A DNA stretch of 64,000 nt, from the NCBI GenBank assembly GCA_963932145.1, contig OZ010581.1, positions 87,016,787-87,080,786 on the forward strand, read 5' to 3'. Positions 21,338 through 32,870 of this stretch are shown here, piece after piece; within the stretch, counting starts at the first letter, position 1; every line of letters starts with the position of its first letter. The stretch is from Acanthosepion lycidas. Its lineage: Eukaryota > Mollusca > Cephalopoda > Sepiida > Sepiidae. The translations under genes were made by a program, and so were the position numbers. The notes beneath the pieces were generated by a model that saw only the letters and a program-made list of their open reading frames with translations, searched no databases and had not been told where the DNA came from.

Positions 21338-24112
21338 ATGTCTCTCTGGTTGGCAAGTGTGAATGCCCGAGGCATGTGGTCCGACTCTCGAAGGGTGAGG
21401 CTCGCTCGTGACCTTCACCGCTTAGGGGTGAGTATATGCTGTGTGCAAGAGAACCGTTTTTCTTCTCGCGATTATGAAGGCATTCTGTCTAAGGGGTTTT
21501 CTCTTTATTCGGCATGTTTTGATGGACGCTCGAGGGGTGTCTCTTGGCTGGTGAGCAAGTATTTGAAGGCTGCGTGTGTTCTTGTCTTCGCAGATCCGGC
21601 GGGCAGACTTTGCGTGCTGGATGCTACCATAAAGGATAAGACTTTGCGTCTCATTGGGGCTTATGGGCCCAATATCCAGACTCAGCGGCCTGCTTTGTTT
21701 TGGAAGATCGGGACGTTTATGACGACATCACGTCGGGTAGTTTTAGCGGGGGATTGGAATGCCATCCTTGACCCCAACATTGATCGTATAGGGTCAAATT
21801 CATATTCGGGTACTAACATCTGGGGCGTGAAACCATTTCGCGACTTTGTCGACGGGTTCGATCTCGTCGACAAATACCGGAATGAGCACCCTTAGCGTGT
21901 AGCTTGGACTTGGACTAATAGTGGCAGTTCGGCTGTAGGTGTGCGTGCTAGCTACCTCGACCGAGTTTTAGTTAGGAGAGTCGATGTAGGGCTCTTAGGG
22001 TGTCCAAGTTTCCATTATATAGTTTATTCTGATCATAGGCTTGACGGGGCCCTGTAAACTTATATAAGGTTATGAGGTTAGGATGCCTGGCTACCGGAAA
22101 TTCAACTGCTCGATATTTGGTGAGCAGGAATTCTGGGACCAGCTGCTACTACTGTTACAAAGGGAACTGACGGGGGCTGTGATGGGAAATGCCTAGTGGG
22201 ACAAATTAAAATTTAAAATTCGAACGTTTGCTGCGGATTTTAGTCGTCGACACAATTTAGATGGATTAGCGACAGAAACGGCTTGTGAGAAAACAATAGA
22301 TCGGACAGTTAAATCCCGTGATAGTGGGAAAGTAGGCTTAGCTAAGGCAGAGTTGGCCTCCTTGTTTATCAAGCTCTGGTAGTTAGGGCTAGGTTAAAAA
22401 GAATGTCCTCTGAGGTGACGAATATGGCCGCAGAATTGCGTGCAGAGGAAAGTAGGAATGCATCATGGTGGCATATCGCGTACGTCACATTGCTGGATAA
22501 GCGGACCGTGACTACAAACTCGGGCATATGTGAGGCTTTTCGGGATCTTTTTACCAGCGATCCCGGTCTGATCCCTGCTCAATTCAACTCCTATTTAGCT
22601 GACTTTTTCTGCCTTGAAGCGTTGAAACAGGTTGGCCTGGATTAATCTTCGGGATAAGATGGTCTTCCCTACGAAGTCAACTTGAGGCAATCGCCCGTTT
22701 TTGTTCTCTTGCTGTAACTGATTTTCAACTGTATGAAGCAGATGTCTATACCTCAACGCTTCACCAGGGGTGTGATCAAGTTGCTGCGTAAGGACAAAAT
22801 CGGTGTGGATGGGATAGGTAATTTTCGTCCTTTAAATACAGAGTTAAAGATTTTGGCAAAGGTCTTAGCCAACAGGTTTGAAGCTAGTCCTGTCTAATCT
22901 GATTGGCTCCGTATAGACTTGTGCTGTGAAGGGCAGGACTATTCAGGACAACCTTCATGTGGTCCGCTTGATCATAAAGAAAGTCGTCAGTGAAGCCGCG
23001 CTGATCAATTTGGATAGGGTTGACCATCGATTCCTGGGGCCTGTTCTTTCGGCTGTCGGTTTCGGGCCAGACTTTCGCTCTTGAATCCGTTTTTTGTATG
23101 CGATTCCCGCTGCGCTGTTAGACGTGAACGGTGCAAGATCGGGATCTTTCGTATTGTCTCGATCTATTCGTCAGAGTTGTCCGCTTTCGCCTACCTGCTG
23201 CCACCATCTCGCCCTTGTATTCTGCCTATGCTGACGACGTTTCGGTTCTTGTGTCGAGCAGAGCTGAGATTAACGAAGTCAGGAAAGAAATCAGTTGTTA
23301 TGAGATGGTGACAGGGGCCAATATCAACCGCGATAAGTCTGTTGGCTTGCGGTTGGGTGCGTTGAAGGGAGTTTCTCTTCCCAGAAATTTCCACTGGTTG
23401 GATGGGTCGGTTAAGATCCTCGGCGTCTGGTTCGGTCTTGATATCCAGTTTGGAATGAATTGGCTGGAGGCAAAACGATAGGCCGAGATCGCAATTAATT
23501 TGTGGTATCGGAGGAATCTTTCCTTGAAGGAGAGGGCGGAAGTATGTGTTTCACATATCTCCCCGATCCTCCTTTAACGACTCTCGGTACTTCAACTTCC
23601 GTATGCCACACTAATATCATTAGTAAGCCCTTTCTCTTTCTTGTTGAGAGGCAAAGTCGTTAGGGTTCTTAGGAGATCTGTTGCCTTCATCCATCTGAAG
23701 GCGGTCTAGGTATGCCTAGTATTGAGATTTGTCTTGATATGCTTTGCATCAAGTTCTTAGATCATTTCTGTCACGAATCGGATGAGGAGGGCGCCTTCTG
23801 GAAGGAAGACGCCCGTAGGAATTTCTCATCCTTGAGAAGTGCACTCGTGCGATGAGGAGGCCCACCGTTTACCCCGAGCCGTATGTTCCTTCTGTCGTCA
23901 ATGTTATCTTGCTCTGAAAAGCCCCTTACCAGCGTCGTATGGCCTCTCCAACGTCCAGGCGTTGTCTCATAGGGCATTATATCAAGTGTTAGTCAGGGGG
24001 TCCATTCATGATGTTCTGACTGACGAGCTCGGTCTTAGAAAGCGAGAGGCTCGTATCAGTTTGGCCTTAGGCGCCCGGGTTGAAATGTCTCAATAACGAT
24101 GAGGCATCCCTC
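21338..24112 (+). pseudogene. LINE ORF2 (APE endonuclease + reverse transcriptase), copy B
   Basis: ATG at 21338 lies 11 nt after the ORF1 stop, a spacing that would suit termination-reinitiation. The endonuclease is almost complete: SVNARGM, CCVQENR (catalytic Glu), LIGAYGPN, LAGDWNAILDPNIDR (Asp and Asn), then after one TAG at 21893, WTWTNSGSS, YLDRVLV and SDHRL (catalytic Asp-His). The following linker is broken. RT motifs include NFRPLNTELKILAKVLANR near 22.8 kb, VKGRTIQDN near 22.93 kb, SRSIRQSCPLSP, and an intact YADD at 23227-23238. After RT come WLDGSVKILGVWFG and GGLGMP. Reading ends near LALGARVEMSQ. The element is inactive. Confidence 0.85.
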
Positions 24113-24335
24113 ACATGGCTGGTGATGCGTAGAGCCCTCTGGGTTGCCAAAATCTTTGCACAGCGAGCTTGGAGAAATCTCTAAACTGCTGACGTTCTGA
24201 TGGGGTCACGCTTTCTTTCATTGCAACTTGGTAGCACTCTTGTGTAAGTTCGTTGAAGGCTTCATGATTCTTTGTCCATGAGGCCTCTTCTGTTTGTAGC
24301 AATGTAGCAGCGCCGTTGACGAAGGCTGAAATTTG
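24111..24335 (-). other. Short open frame of unknown origin (possible terminal exon)
   Basis: On the minus strand a 74-codon frame runs from a CAA at 24335 to a TGA at 24111-24113. It encodes a polar, helix-prone peptide with QTEEASWTKNHEAFNELTQ and VTPSERQQFRDFSKLAVQRF. It is preceded by ATACCTAG, so it could be a 3' terminal exon using that AG as acceptor, but the polypyrimidine tract is poor. There is no ATG near the start. It begins exactly where LINE copy B stops, so it could be the host sequence or element that replaced the LINE 3' end. I do not recognise the family. Confidence 0.3.
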
Positions 24336-25269
24336 CTAGGTATTCGTTTTTGCAGTGACAAAATAATGTATGTAATTGAACTAATGCGTACCAGACATGT
24401 TTTGGATAAAATTTTATTTGAGATTCAGGAAATAGAAAGGCAGAAAGCGCAATAAATGAAACTATACTGAATCTCTCACGCAGGTTTCCGTACGGACATG
24501 TTGCAATGCTTATTGGACAAGATTATTTAATTTATTTGAAGACAGCACCTATCAACATTCTAACACAAGAAAGCTTTCACTTTCAGCCAAATCGAAATGG
24601 CGTTTTTACAGATATTACTCTCGTGACAAATAATCAAGTCTGATTTTAAAAACCAACCTGATTTAAATAATTCCGTCTCGACCAATTCTTTGGGAACTGT
24701 TCATGATAGTTTAAGAGATTTGCGCAGGATTAATGTCAATCGGTATTATATTATAAAATTTCTAGTGAACAAAATCGTTCAAATAAATGCAAGTATCAGT
24801 TATAAAAAAGATCAAGTAACGTTTTATATCCTTTTCCTAGAATATTATAGTAATCGATCTAGCTTAAAAGGCTGATATAATATTGTAGCTTAGAATGTTT
24901 CTTTTTTGTTAGCATATATTTTATAATATACCGTGTCAGTAATATATATATATGTGTGCGTGTGCGTATTATAATTATTTTTTAAAAAAAATGATTATAT
25001 TGCGACACAAATTACTATGTTTCGAAACTTTATTCAAGTGCTAAAGTTTAATTTCAATATCCGAAAATGACATCCAATCTTATGACTAAATCGATTACAT
25101 TCTGTGACATCGATTGAATTTTGTTAATATTTCTCATACAAAATAAGTTTTTAAGAGAAAAAAATATTAACTAAATGTTACAAACATTGATTCAATATTT
25201 TGAATGGCATATATTGATAGATGTAAGTACATGTAAATTGCATGTTACATCATCATAGTTCAAAATTCA
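24336..25269. other. AT-rich non-coding DNA
   Basis: Nothing recognised. Confidence 0.5.
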
Positions 25270-26590
25270 GGACTTGAAATTCTATTTATTCAAACCCTTA
25301 GAATCATCATCAGCAGATGTCTCTCTTCAAAGTCTAGCAGCTATCAGCCATCATGACAGCATCCAAGTGTCCCTGATATCTGGTCTAAATCTCTTTCATG
25401 TCTTGATGGAATCACTCCCCCTGTTGTCCTCATTGATCCCAAATTCTCAGGAAACTGATCCATCTGTGAGAATAAATAATGCATTTTGATGCTTATGTTG
25501 CATCCGAGGTTCTAAAAGCAGTCAGCATATTGATGACAAGTTCTGCGGAGTTCCAGGCCGTGTTGTTGCCAAGAAAGTTCTTCACGACCAGAACAAAAGC
25601 CTTCCATTTCCACTTCGTACATTTTTTCAAAGTCTGGGTACCTGATAAACTGATGGATTTGAGGACTATCAATGATGGCAACTTTCAACTTCTTCATCGT
25701 CATTCCTGAAAAAGCCTGGCACAAGTAAGTGAAGCAGACACTACTTGTCCAGAGCTTTAGTGAACTACTTGATCAAGCCGAGCTTGATGTCCACCAGAGG
25801 CTTATTGATGAGGTTTGTTGCTCTGCAAAGCATCAATTCCTCTCCAAGAGACCAGTTTATCCCACATACACAGAAAGCATGGATACTTGGTGAACCTTGA
25901 CTTTTGTCCCAACAAAAATTCAGGCCATCGCGAATAAACCCCTCATGGTGATCATAAAGAATTTTCTCCACCGCATACTTCACTGCTTCATATTTCTCAT
26001 ACAGTGTAGTCTGGTGATCAAGGGGTATAAAGAAAAACTGGTTGCCATTGTGCAGCAAAACACTTTTCAGTGATCGTTTGTCATTGTCAAGCGACAGTCT
26101 GCAATCTTTGGGTTCATACTGTGGCGCTTCAATTTTGTGCAGACGCTGCGAAATATCTGTACAATATACCAAATTCTTCTCTTCTAATTGAACGCTTGAG
26201 AAATCTTTCTTACTAATGTCGGGAAGTTCTCCAAAGACAGGTATTGGAATTTCATCACAGGACGACGTTGAGGTGGCTCCGGTTCTTTCTATTGATCCCA
26301 GTCACTTCAATAGCACAGAAGTGACAGTCAGTGCTATGGTTTGTTGGCTCCCACTAAACCATGGGAATTCAAGATTTCACGCAGCACTTCTTGCCCTTGG
26401 TCCACCAATGCCAATACTCGGTACATGTCTTACAATACCATGTGTGTGACCCAAGCTTGATCCTAGTCACAAAGCTGATGAGTCGTTTCTTGATTGTGTG
26501 TGTAAGTGAATGATTTCTTGAATATCAGCAGTTAGTGATATGACCATTCGTGGAATCTGAGATACTTTGTCGTTGAGATCAAACATCGTG
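25270..26590 (-). pseudogene. Degenerate copy of a repeated invertebrate protein family with Cys-rich modules
   Basis: Read on the minus strand with frame changes, the order is: a Cys-rich start (HTWYCKTCTEYWHWWTKGKK, then IPMV, TNHSTDCHFCAIEVTGINR), IPVFGELPDIS, DCRLSLDNDKRSLKSVLLHN, FLLGQKSRFTKYPCFLCVW, KPLVDIKLGLIK, FSGMTMKKLKVAIIDSPQI, VKNFLGNNTAWN, and finally FHQDM with a RYQGHLDAVMMAD block. From memory, this series matches a multi-copy protein family seen in arthropods, cnidarians and molluscs whose function is unclear and which may be transposon-borne. At least one single-base frameshift (near 25.9 kb) and several stops mark it as dead. No catalytic role can be assigned from sequence. 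Confidence 0.6.
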
Positions 26591-29500
26591 ATTTTTATAG
26601 TGCCATTCCTGAGAAATTGACTCCTGAATTATATAACTTTAGTTATTCCTAATTTGCCCTAAAAAGTGACGTGGTATGCTTACTACGACACCCATGCGAT
26701 ATTTTGGCAGTAGACCTAAATTATAATGGCTAATAAAACAACCTTTCTGATTCATATTCTATGGTTTTGTATTCTACAGTATAATTGGTGTGTATTGAGA
26801 TGTAAACACTTTCTTGCATGTTATTGGTTTATAAAGATTTTGAAGGCGTGTTTTAATATTTATGAAGCTATATTTGGTTGAAAATACTTCTGATGGGTTA
26901 AAATTAATAAGTTTATAATTAACATACTTTTATTGTGTGAAATATGGTTGCACATTTAGATGTTTTAATGGACATGACAACAGAAACAAAAACGTAAAAA
27001 AACAGTATGTCGCCATAGCTCAAAAAGTTGACCCGATTGAGCAAAACCAATGTGATTTTTAAATTCAGCACATCAAAGTTGTCCTAAATCAGCTAAAAAT
27101 ATTTAGACAATAAATTTGGTGTTGACCAATGTTATGCATAGATACAAAATTTTACACATGAAATATTATCAAGCCATTTTTACTAACTTTCTGACTTCCT
27201 TATAGTAGCTTTCTATTTAAATAATACGTGTTAGTAATTGTCTTCTTTTAATAAATGTTTTAAACGTTCTCCTAAATAGAATGCGTAATAAACAAAGCTA
27301 ACCGATTGTATTACTTTTTTTAATTAAGTGTTTATTTTTTAACAGTTATACATTTATTAAATAAAATTTTATATTGTCAATATTTTTGTTCTTTATAATA
27401 ACAATATATCTCTTCCAAATAAACTTTATTTAATTCTGTTTGAAAAAAAAACACATGGAAAGTATTCGAAGACGCCTATCATTTCAGAACAGCTTACCAG
27501 AGCTTTTAGTCTCATCAAAGGTTTTTCTGATTTTCTTATTAAAACTGAAACCTTTTAAGCTGTTGTTAAATTCCAGTCTGTATAATTGAAACACTATTCT
27601 TTTTTTATTTTTTAGAAAAAGAGTTTTTCAGCATTAAATATTTGAGGTTGACCTTCGACTAACAAATACATCTTTACTAATCGATTTTCAACCATCCTTG
27701 ATTAAGTTGGTGATCTATATACAAACGTTTTTATGCAAGAAATGTTCCATTATATAGATAAAAATTACTCGTACACAATTTACAATAAACAATATAAAAT
27801 GAATTATCATATGATGCTAGAAGCCGCAAAATATCTAGCATTGTTCTATATTTAAAAAAGGCAGAGGAGGATTATTTTAATTCTTATAAAAATTTTTTCT
27901 TATTGTTGTCATGGCGATTTTGTTGGCAAAATGAATAAATGTTCCATAAAATCCACACTTCCCTAATGTTTCGTTACTGTTTAAATTTCTCTGGGAATTA
28001 AAACTAAAATTACCTAAGAGTAAATAGAAAAGATGAGTCATCTTTAGATCAATTAAAAATCTCCTTGCACACAAGGGCCTGTGGTCTGCTTACTATTTTG
28101 TAACCAGCGGAAGCATATTTGGTTCGTGATCAAAAGTAAGTTATTTACTCCATAACATTACATGAACCAACCATTCTGATCTCATTGCTGTCGATGTCGC
28201 TTGGAAGTACGTCTTTCGTTGTATGATTATTAGAAAGGTGTTGAGGTGTGCACATAGAATGACATCTGCCCAAGTTTGGGAATAAAAATCAGAAACGTAG
28301 ATTTCACTTTCTTGGAGTCTGTATGTATAAATAGAAAATGAAAAAAACAGAATCTTGTGAAGACAAGACATCCTTTGTACTCATGACAGCATAGAATAGC
28401 GCAACAACATTTTACATCCTCAGTTTACTTCTGTCATTTCTTTGATTCTCACTTTCACTTATATTTGCTTTTCTTTTGAAAGATTTGTTTTTATCTTGAA
28501 TTTTTATCTCTTTTCTCTTACCTTCATCTTTTCCCTTTTCATGCATTTTTGATTTCACTACAGACATTTTGAAATTATCTCTCATTGTTTCTCTTCCTGC
28601 ACTTCAGTTTTCATTCCCCTAATTTCTTTTTAATTTCCTTCCCTTTTTATCTGAATTTTTATTCCCTGCGTATTTGTGTCCCTCTCACGATATTAAGCCC
28701 TCGTTTTCTTTCTTTTATTTTGTCGTTTGTCCTTATATTTATTTTTCGATTCATTTTTCTTCTGATATAGTCGTTTATTTTTTGAGTTTCATTATTTTTT
28801 GTCATATTTTCTATTGCAAGTAAAATTTAATGTAATCATTTGTTTCTTTCGTCATTCACGGATAGATTCAACTCGAATTCTTTTACCACTCGGCTCATTT
28901 TTGTTACCTGATACCTAAATCCTTTGTAGAACAGAATGTCTTCTCGGGGGCAATTCTTGGAAATTAATTGGATTTGTCTGATAGTTCAGTTTAAAACAGA
29001 AAATTATCACGTTTGCTACCTGCCTTCAACCATCTCCAAACCTAACCGCATTTTCTGACATACCTGAGATATTTTCGTTAATTCTTTTGTGTTATTTTAT
29101 TTTAGGAATGACTAAGTATCATACATATAAAAAAGACACATAAAATACATATAAAAAGACATTCATTCATGTGTGCTCTCATTTGTGCAGTTATATAAAT
29201 ATCTTTTGAATCAAATAAAATATTTAGAAGACCTAAATAAAGTTTAAAAAGCGGTGCGATTTTTCTTTTTGTCTACAGATATTTTGTATTTGTTTTTAGT
29301 AAGATTAATTCATCCTTCTTTACAAATCCTTTTAAGTGATAAACCTTATGAAGAATGAGATAAGAACTCTATAAATGAGAAAAATGGAGAAAAGAAAGAA
29401 ACTGTTTTCTTGTCACCAAAATGAGATAAAATATATTATTTCCTTTCGTATTTTGGTTTTCTTTTTTTATCACAACTCTTCAGCTGACGAATCTAGTAAT

Positions 29501-29636
29501 CAACGGAAAATTATGAACCGAAGTATATATTTCAGCTTAGGTGTATTTTGTTCTCAACCGTCACTTTCTTTCACATTCAGTAACATTCATATGAATTTCA
29601 GAACTCATAGGCTTTCTTCCTAGAGGCCAAATTAGA
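26591..29636. other. AT-rich non-coding DNA with a pyrimidine-rich block
   Basis: No recognised gene or transposon. About 28430-28800 is T/C-dominated on the plus strand, like the block at 1.0-1.6 kb. Confidence 0.5.
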
Positions 29637-31455
29637 GATTGGGCAAAATTAGGGTTAGCGTGAAGATTATGTTTAGGGAAAATATTACAGTTATGGTAAA
29701 TTTTACATCTTTACTAAAGTTGTAGTTAGAGATAAGCTTAGGGATATGATTTCGTTTAAAGTTTGATTAGTGTTAGAATTAAGGTTTAAGGATATGTTTA
29801 CAGTTTTGGTTAGACTTAGAGGTAAAGTAAGGTACGTGTTAGGTCAGGTTTATAGCTTTTATCTTATATGTGGGTATAGATTTGTAGATATCGATTGCCC
29901 TAGATATAGGGTTAGGGTAAAGTTTGCATATTTGTTTAGGCTTAGAGTTAGGGGTATGGTAATCTTTACATTTTCGGTTGTTATAAGAGTTAAGTTTAGA
30001 TTTAGTTTTAAAGATTTGCTTAGTCTTAGAATTAGGTTTAGTGTTAGTTTTACAGTATAATTCTCAAGAGATAGGATTAGCTTTATTATTGTTAGAATTA
30101 GTTTTGGGTTTTAGAAATAGTTTAGATTTAGGGTAAGGGTTAGGCTTATAATTTTAGTTAGTTTAAGAGTGAGAATTAAGACTTAGTTTTGGTTAGTCTT
30201 ATATTTAAGAGTAAGTTGAAATATTTATATTTATTATTATTAGTTTTCAGTTTAAGAATTGCTCTACAGTTTTTTAATGTTAGATTTAGGGTTAAGGTTC
30301 AATTTCCATGTTCAAATTTAGAATTAAAGTTAATGTTAGATTAATAGTGTTATTTGGCATTAGTATAAATATGTTTTCATTTACATATTTGTTTTTTGTT
30401 ACTCTTGCAGTTAGGATGTCAGTTTAGTTAGTCTTATAGTTAATGATTAGGATAGTTACATATGCTTGGTTAGTGTTTGTGTTACCTTTACAGTTTTAGT
30501 TAGTCTTAGACTTAGGGCTTAGTTTAAATACTTGGTTAGTCTTAGAGTTTGGGTTAGAGGTAAATTTTCAGTTCTGTATAGTCTCAGTGTTAGTTTTAGG
30601 TTTTCATTTTTTGATATGGGTTAGATTTTATATTAACCATTTAAGTTTTGTTTAGGGGCAGGTTTAGGATAAGCTTTACAATATTGGTTAGTAATACAGA
30701 TAGGAATAGGCTAAGATTTATAGTTTTAGTTACTCAGAGAGTAATAGTAAGGGTTATGTTTACAGATCTGGTTATTATTAGTTATTCTTGGATTTAGTGT
30801 TACGAGTACATTTATATTTTTGTTTTCTTACAGTTAAGTTTACGATTAAGTTATATTTTTAGTATTTTTTAGAGTATGGGATAGAATGACGTTTACATAT
30901 TTAGTTGATCATAGAATTACGGTTAATGTTAGTTTTATATTTTTAGATTATCTTTGTTAGATTATCATAATGTTAGGTTAAGGCTGAAATTTATATTTTT
31001 AGTTTTTCATACAGTTATGTTTATACTTTTATATTTTAATTTTACCCACATTTATCGTTAGGGGTTAAGTTTAGATCTTAAGATTTTTTTAGTGTTAAGT
31101 TTAGGATTAGTACATATATTTAGTTTTTTTCTTATTGTTAAAGTTAACAATAGATTTATATTTTTAAATATACTTTCATTTAGATTGAGGGTTTTATTAT
31201 ATTTTGTATTTTCTTAGAGTTAAAGAGGGCTAGATTTATATTTTTAGATTTTCTTGATTTTTAGGTTTTTTCTTAAAATTAGAGTTAGGGTAAATTTTTA
31301 TTTTTGTTTTTACAGTTATTGTTACGGATAGCGTTTCCTTTTTAATATTTCTTAGAATAAGTATTAAATTTATAAATTTAGTTCTTAAAGTTCGATTGAC
31401 ATTTTGATCTATATTTGTATTTGAAATTTGTTTCTTTAGGTTAGGCTTAATGTGG
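29637..31455 (+). repeat. Degenerate telomere-like minisatellite
   Basis: About 1.8 kb filled with TTAG, TTAGG and GTTAGGGTTAG-like words on the plus strand. Diverged tandem units recur with a layout close to TTTACAGTTTTGGTTAG, then TCTTAGAGTTAGGGTTAG. By hand count, neighbouring units measure mostly 36 or 42 bp (for example from 29921, 29963 and 30498), both multiples of the TTAGGG hexamer length. A small outlier of the same wording lies at 33115-33180. Open frames across it are by-products of composition. Confidence 0.75.
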
Positions 31456-32075
31456 GAGAAAGATGCAACCATAACACCTACTACAGAGCAGCAGAATTGC
31501 ATAGCATAAAGGTCCATCTACAAGTTATGATATGGAAATTCTAATTCAACATGTAAATGGGCATATACACCAGAAGCAAATTGTACCAATACAGTGGCTT
31601 ACCTCCAGAAGAAATGTTAAATTTTCCTCATTCTGCTGCGTTATCATTGTACTTGACGTAATTAAATAGTTTAATCACTCATATTTTTCCTTCATACAAT
31701 GATACAAAAAAACATTGTACTCCGATTTTGTAACCTTACTTTGAATAGCAGCCGAATTTTTTACTTACATATAACGCCTGTTTAATGGAGTCTGCTTATT
31801 CGGAAATTTTCATCTTTACCTTTCTATGAGCGTACGTAAATAATGGTGAATCAATCTCTTGAAGCTTGAACTGAGAGAAAATATTTTAATGATGATTGAC
31901 TTTAATCGTTTGCTACTAATTTAATTTTTCTTATCCTCTGACTGAAAGTGAATATCAACCTTATCTGAAGTCCGCTGGTATAACAGTAAAATGATCTGTC
32001 AATATATTTGTTAATACAGATTTATGGTCCTTTACATGAACCCGTTTCTGAAACCGTCATCATGTACTTATCAAT
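31456..32075. other. AT-rich non-coding DNA
   Basis: A slightly less AT-rich patch at about 31440-31620 is unrecognised. Nothing else seen. Confidence 0.5.
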
Positions 32076-32079
32076 TTTA

Positions 32080-32870
32080 ATGCCCTTCCCAGGATCTATG
32101 AAGACTTTGTTGTTTATTTTCGCCAAAATTCAACACATTCACGTTTAGTTGGATAGATTCCCCAATTTGTCTTGAATTGTAACAGTTCACATTATCACTT
32201 TTTGTTGATGTAAGACTTGTGCTCAGTGATCTGAGACCAACTTGACAAAATGGAACATAGATAGTTAACCACAATATAAGTTTCTGACGATCGTTATCAT
32301 GCATGTGTCCACTTATCTCCTATCTCTATATACTCACTTGTGCCAGACCTGTAAACATGGAAATGGAATAAATATATTCTCCAATATATACTCAGAATCC
32401 ACATTAAGTGTACTGTTTCTGTAAATCTTTGACCTCTAATAATATCTACTTAGTCTTTAATGAGTTTCCTTAGAGCAGATGGCTTTGTTATATTGTCTAT
32501 ATCATTATTTATCATTTTCATGATGATTTTGACGATCCCAGAGATCGTCAAAATCGTCATCATCATTATGATGATGAGCTTTACTTTCAGTTGTAGAACT
32601 TGCGACCCTTACAAAATGGTCGTCTCATTCTCAATCGCAGTGAGATCTTTATTTTCACTTGGAGTTATACAGTGATCATATTCTTTTTTAGCTGAAACAT
32701 CTCTTCACTGGCAGCAGTACCATCAAAAGTATGTTCAAGTGTGTCTACAAGGCAGTGTGTCCTGATTGCTCTCGACATTAACTTACCAGGCAAGATATAG
32801 ATTACAGCATTTAATCCGTAGCAATTTTCAAGAATATCACGTAACACTGAACCATTCATTAAACTACCAA
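32080..32870 (-). pseudogene. Remnant of a second repeated invertebrate protein family
   Basis: The minus strand reads MNGSVLRDILENCYGLNAV, then ILPGKLMSRAIRTHCLVD at 32665-32859. Far downstream (32080-32300) is SDNVNCYNSRQIGESIQLN. The order and wording resemble, from memory, a multi-copy family of large uncharacterised proteins in octopod and other invertebrate genomes (a MLTGK..SRAVRGHLLVD-type block followed later by an IG-x-IQ-type block). The part between them is lost or unreadable and contains a nested palindrome. No function can be assigned. Confidence 0.4.
32521..32576. repeat. Two overlapping palindromes
   Basis: Arms 32521-32537 and 32543-32559 pair over 17 bp with one mismatch (TGATGATTTTGACGATC against GATCGTCAAAATCGTCA). 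A second, perfect palindrome, CATCATCAT-T-ATGATGATG at 32558-32576, overlaps its right edge. Confidence 0.9.

Larger units (their letters stand above)
18600..24112 (+). mobile_element. Tx1/L1-like LINE, copy B, long but 3'-truncated
   Basis: A plus-strand non-LTR retrotransposon with T-rich leader, gag-like ORF1, APE endonuclease and reverse transcriptase. It is the same family as copy A. Decay is moderate: catalytic motifs are legible but frameshifts and stops occur in both ORFs. It stops within ORF2 at about 24,112. The C-terminal Cys/His motif and 3' UTR that copy A keeps are missing. LINE insertions normally lose the 5' end, so this loss probably came from a later deletion or rearrangement. 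The left boundary is uncertain. Confidence 0.85.

Noticed and set aside
26216-26449. Plus-strand 77-codon frame
   Set aside because: It is the antisense of the Cys-rich start of the minus-strand family remnant.
29770-30060. A 96-codon plus-strand frame of Arg/Val/Phe-rich sequence
   Set aside because: It lies wholly within the telomere-like minisatellite and reflects its repeat units.
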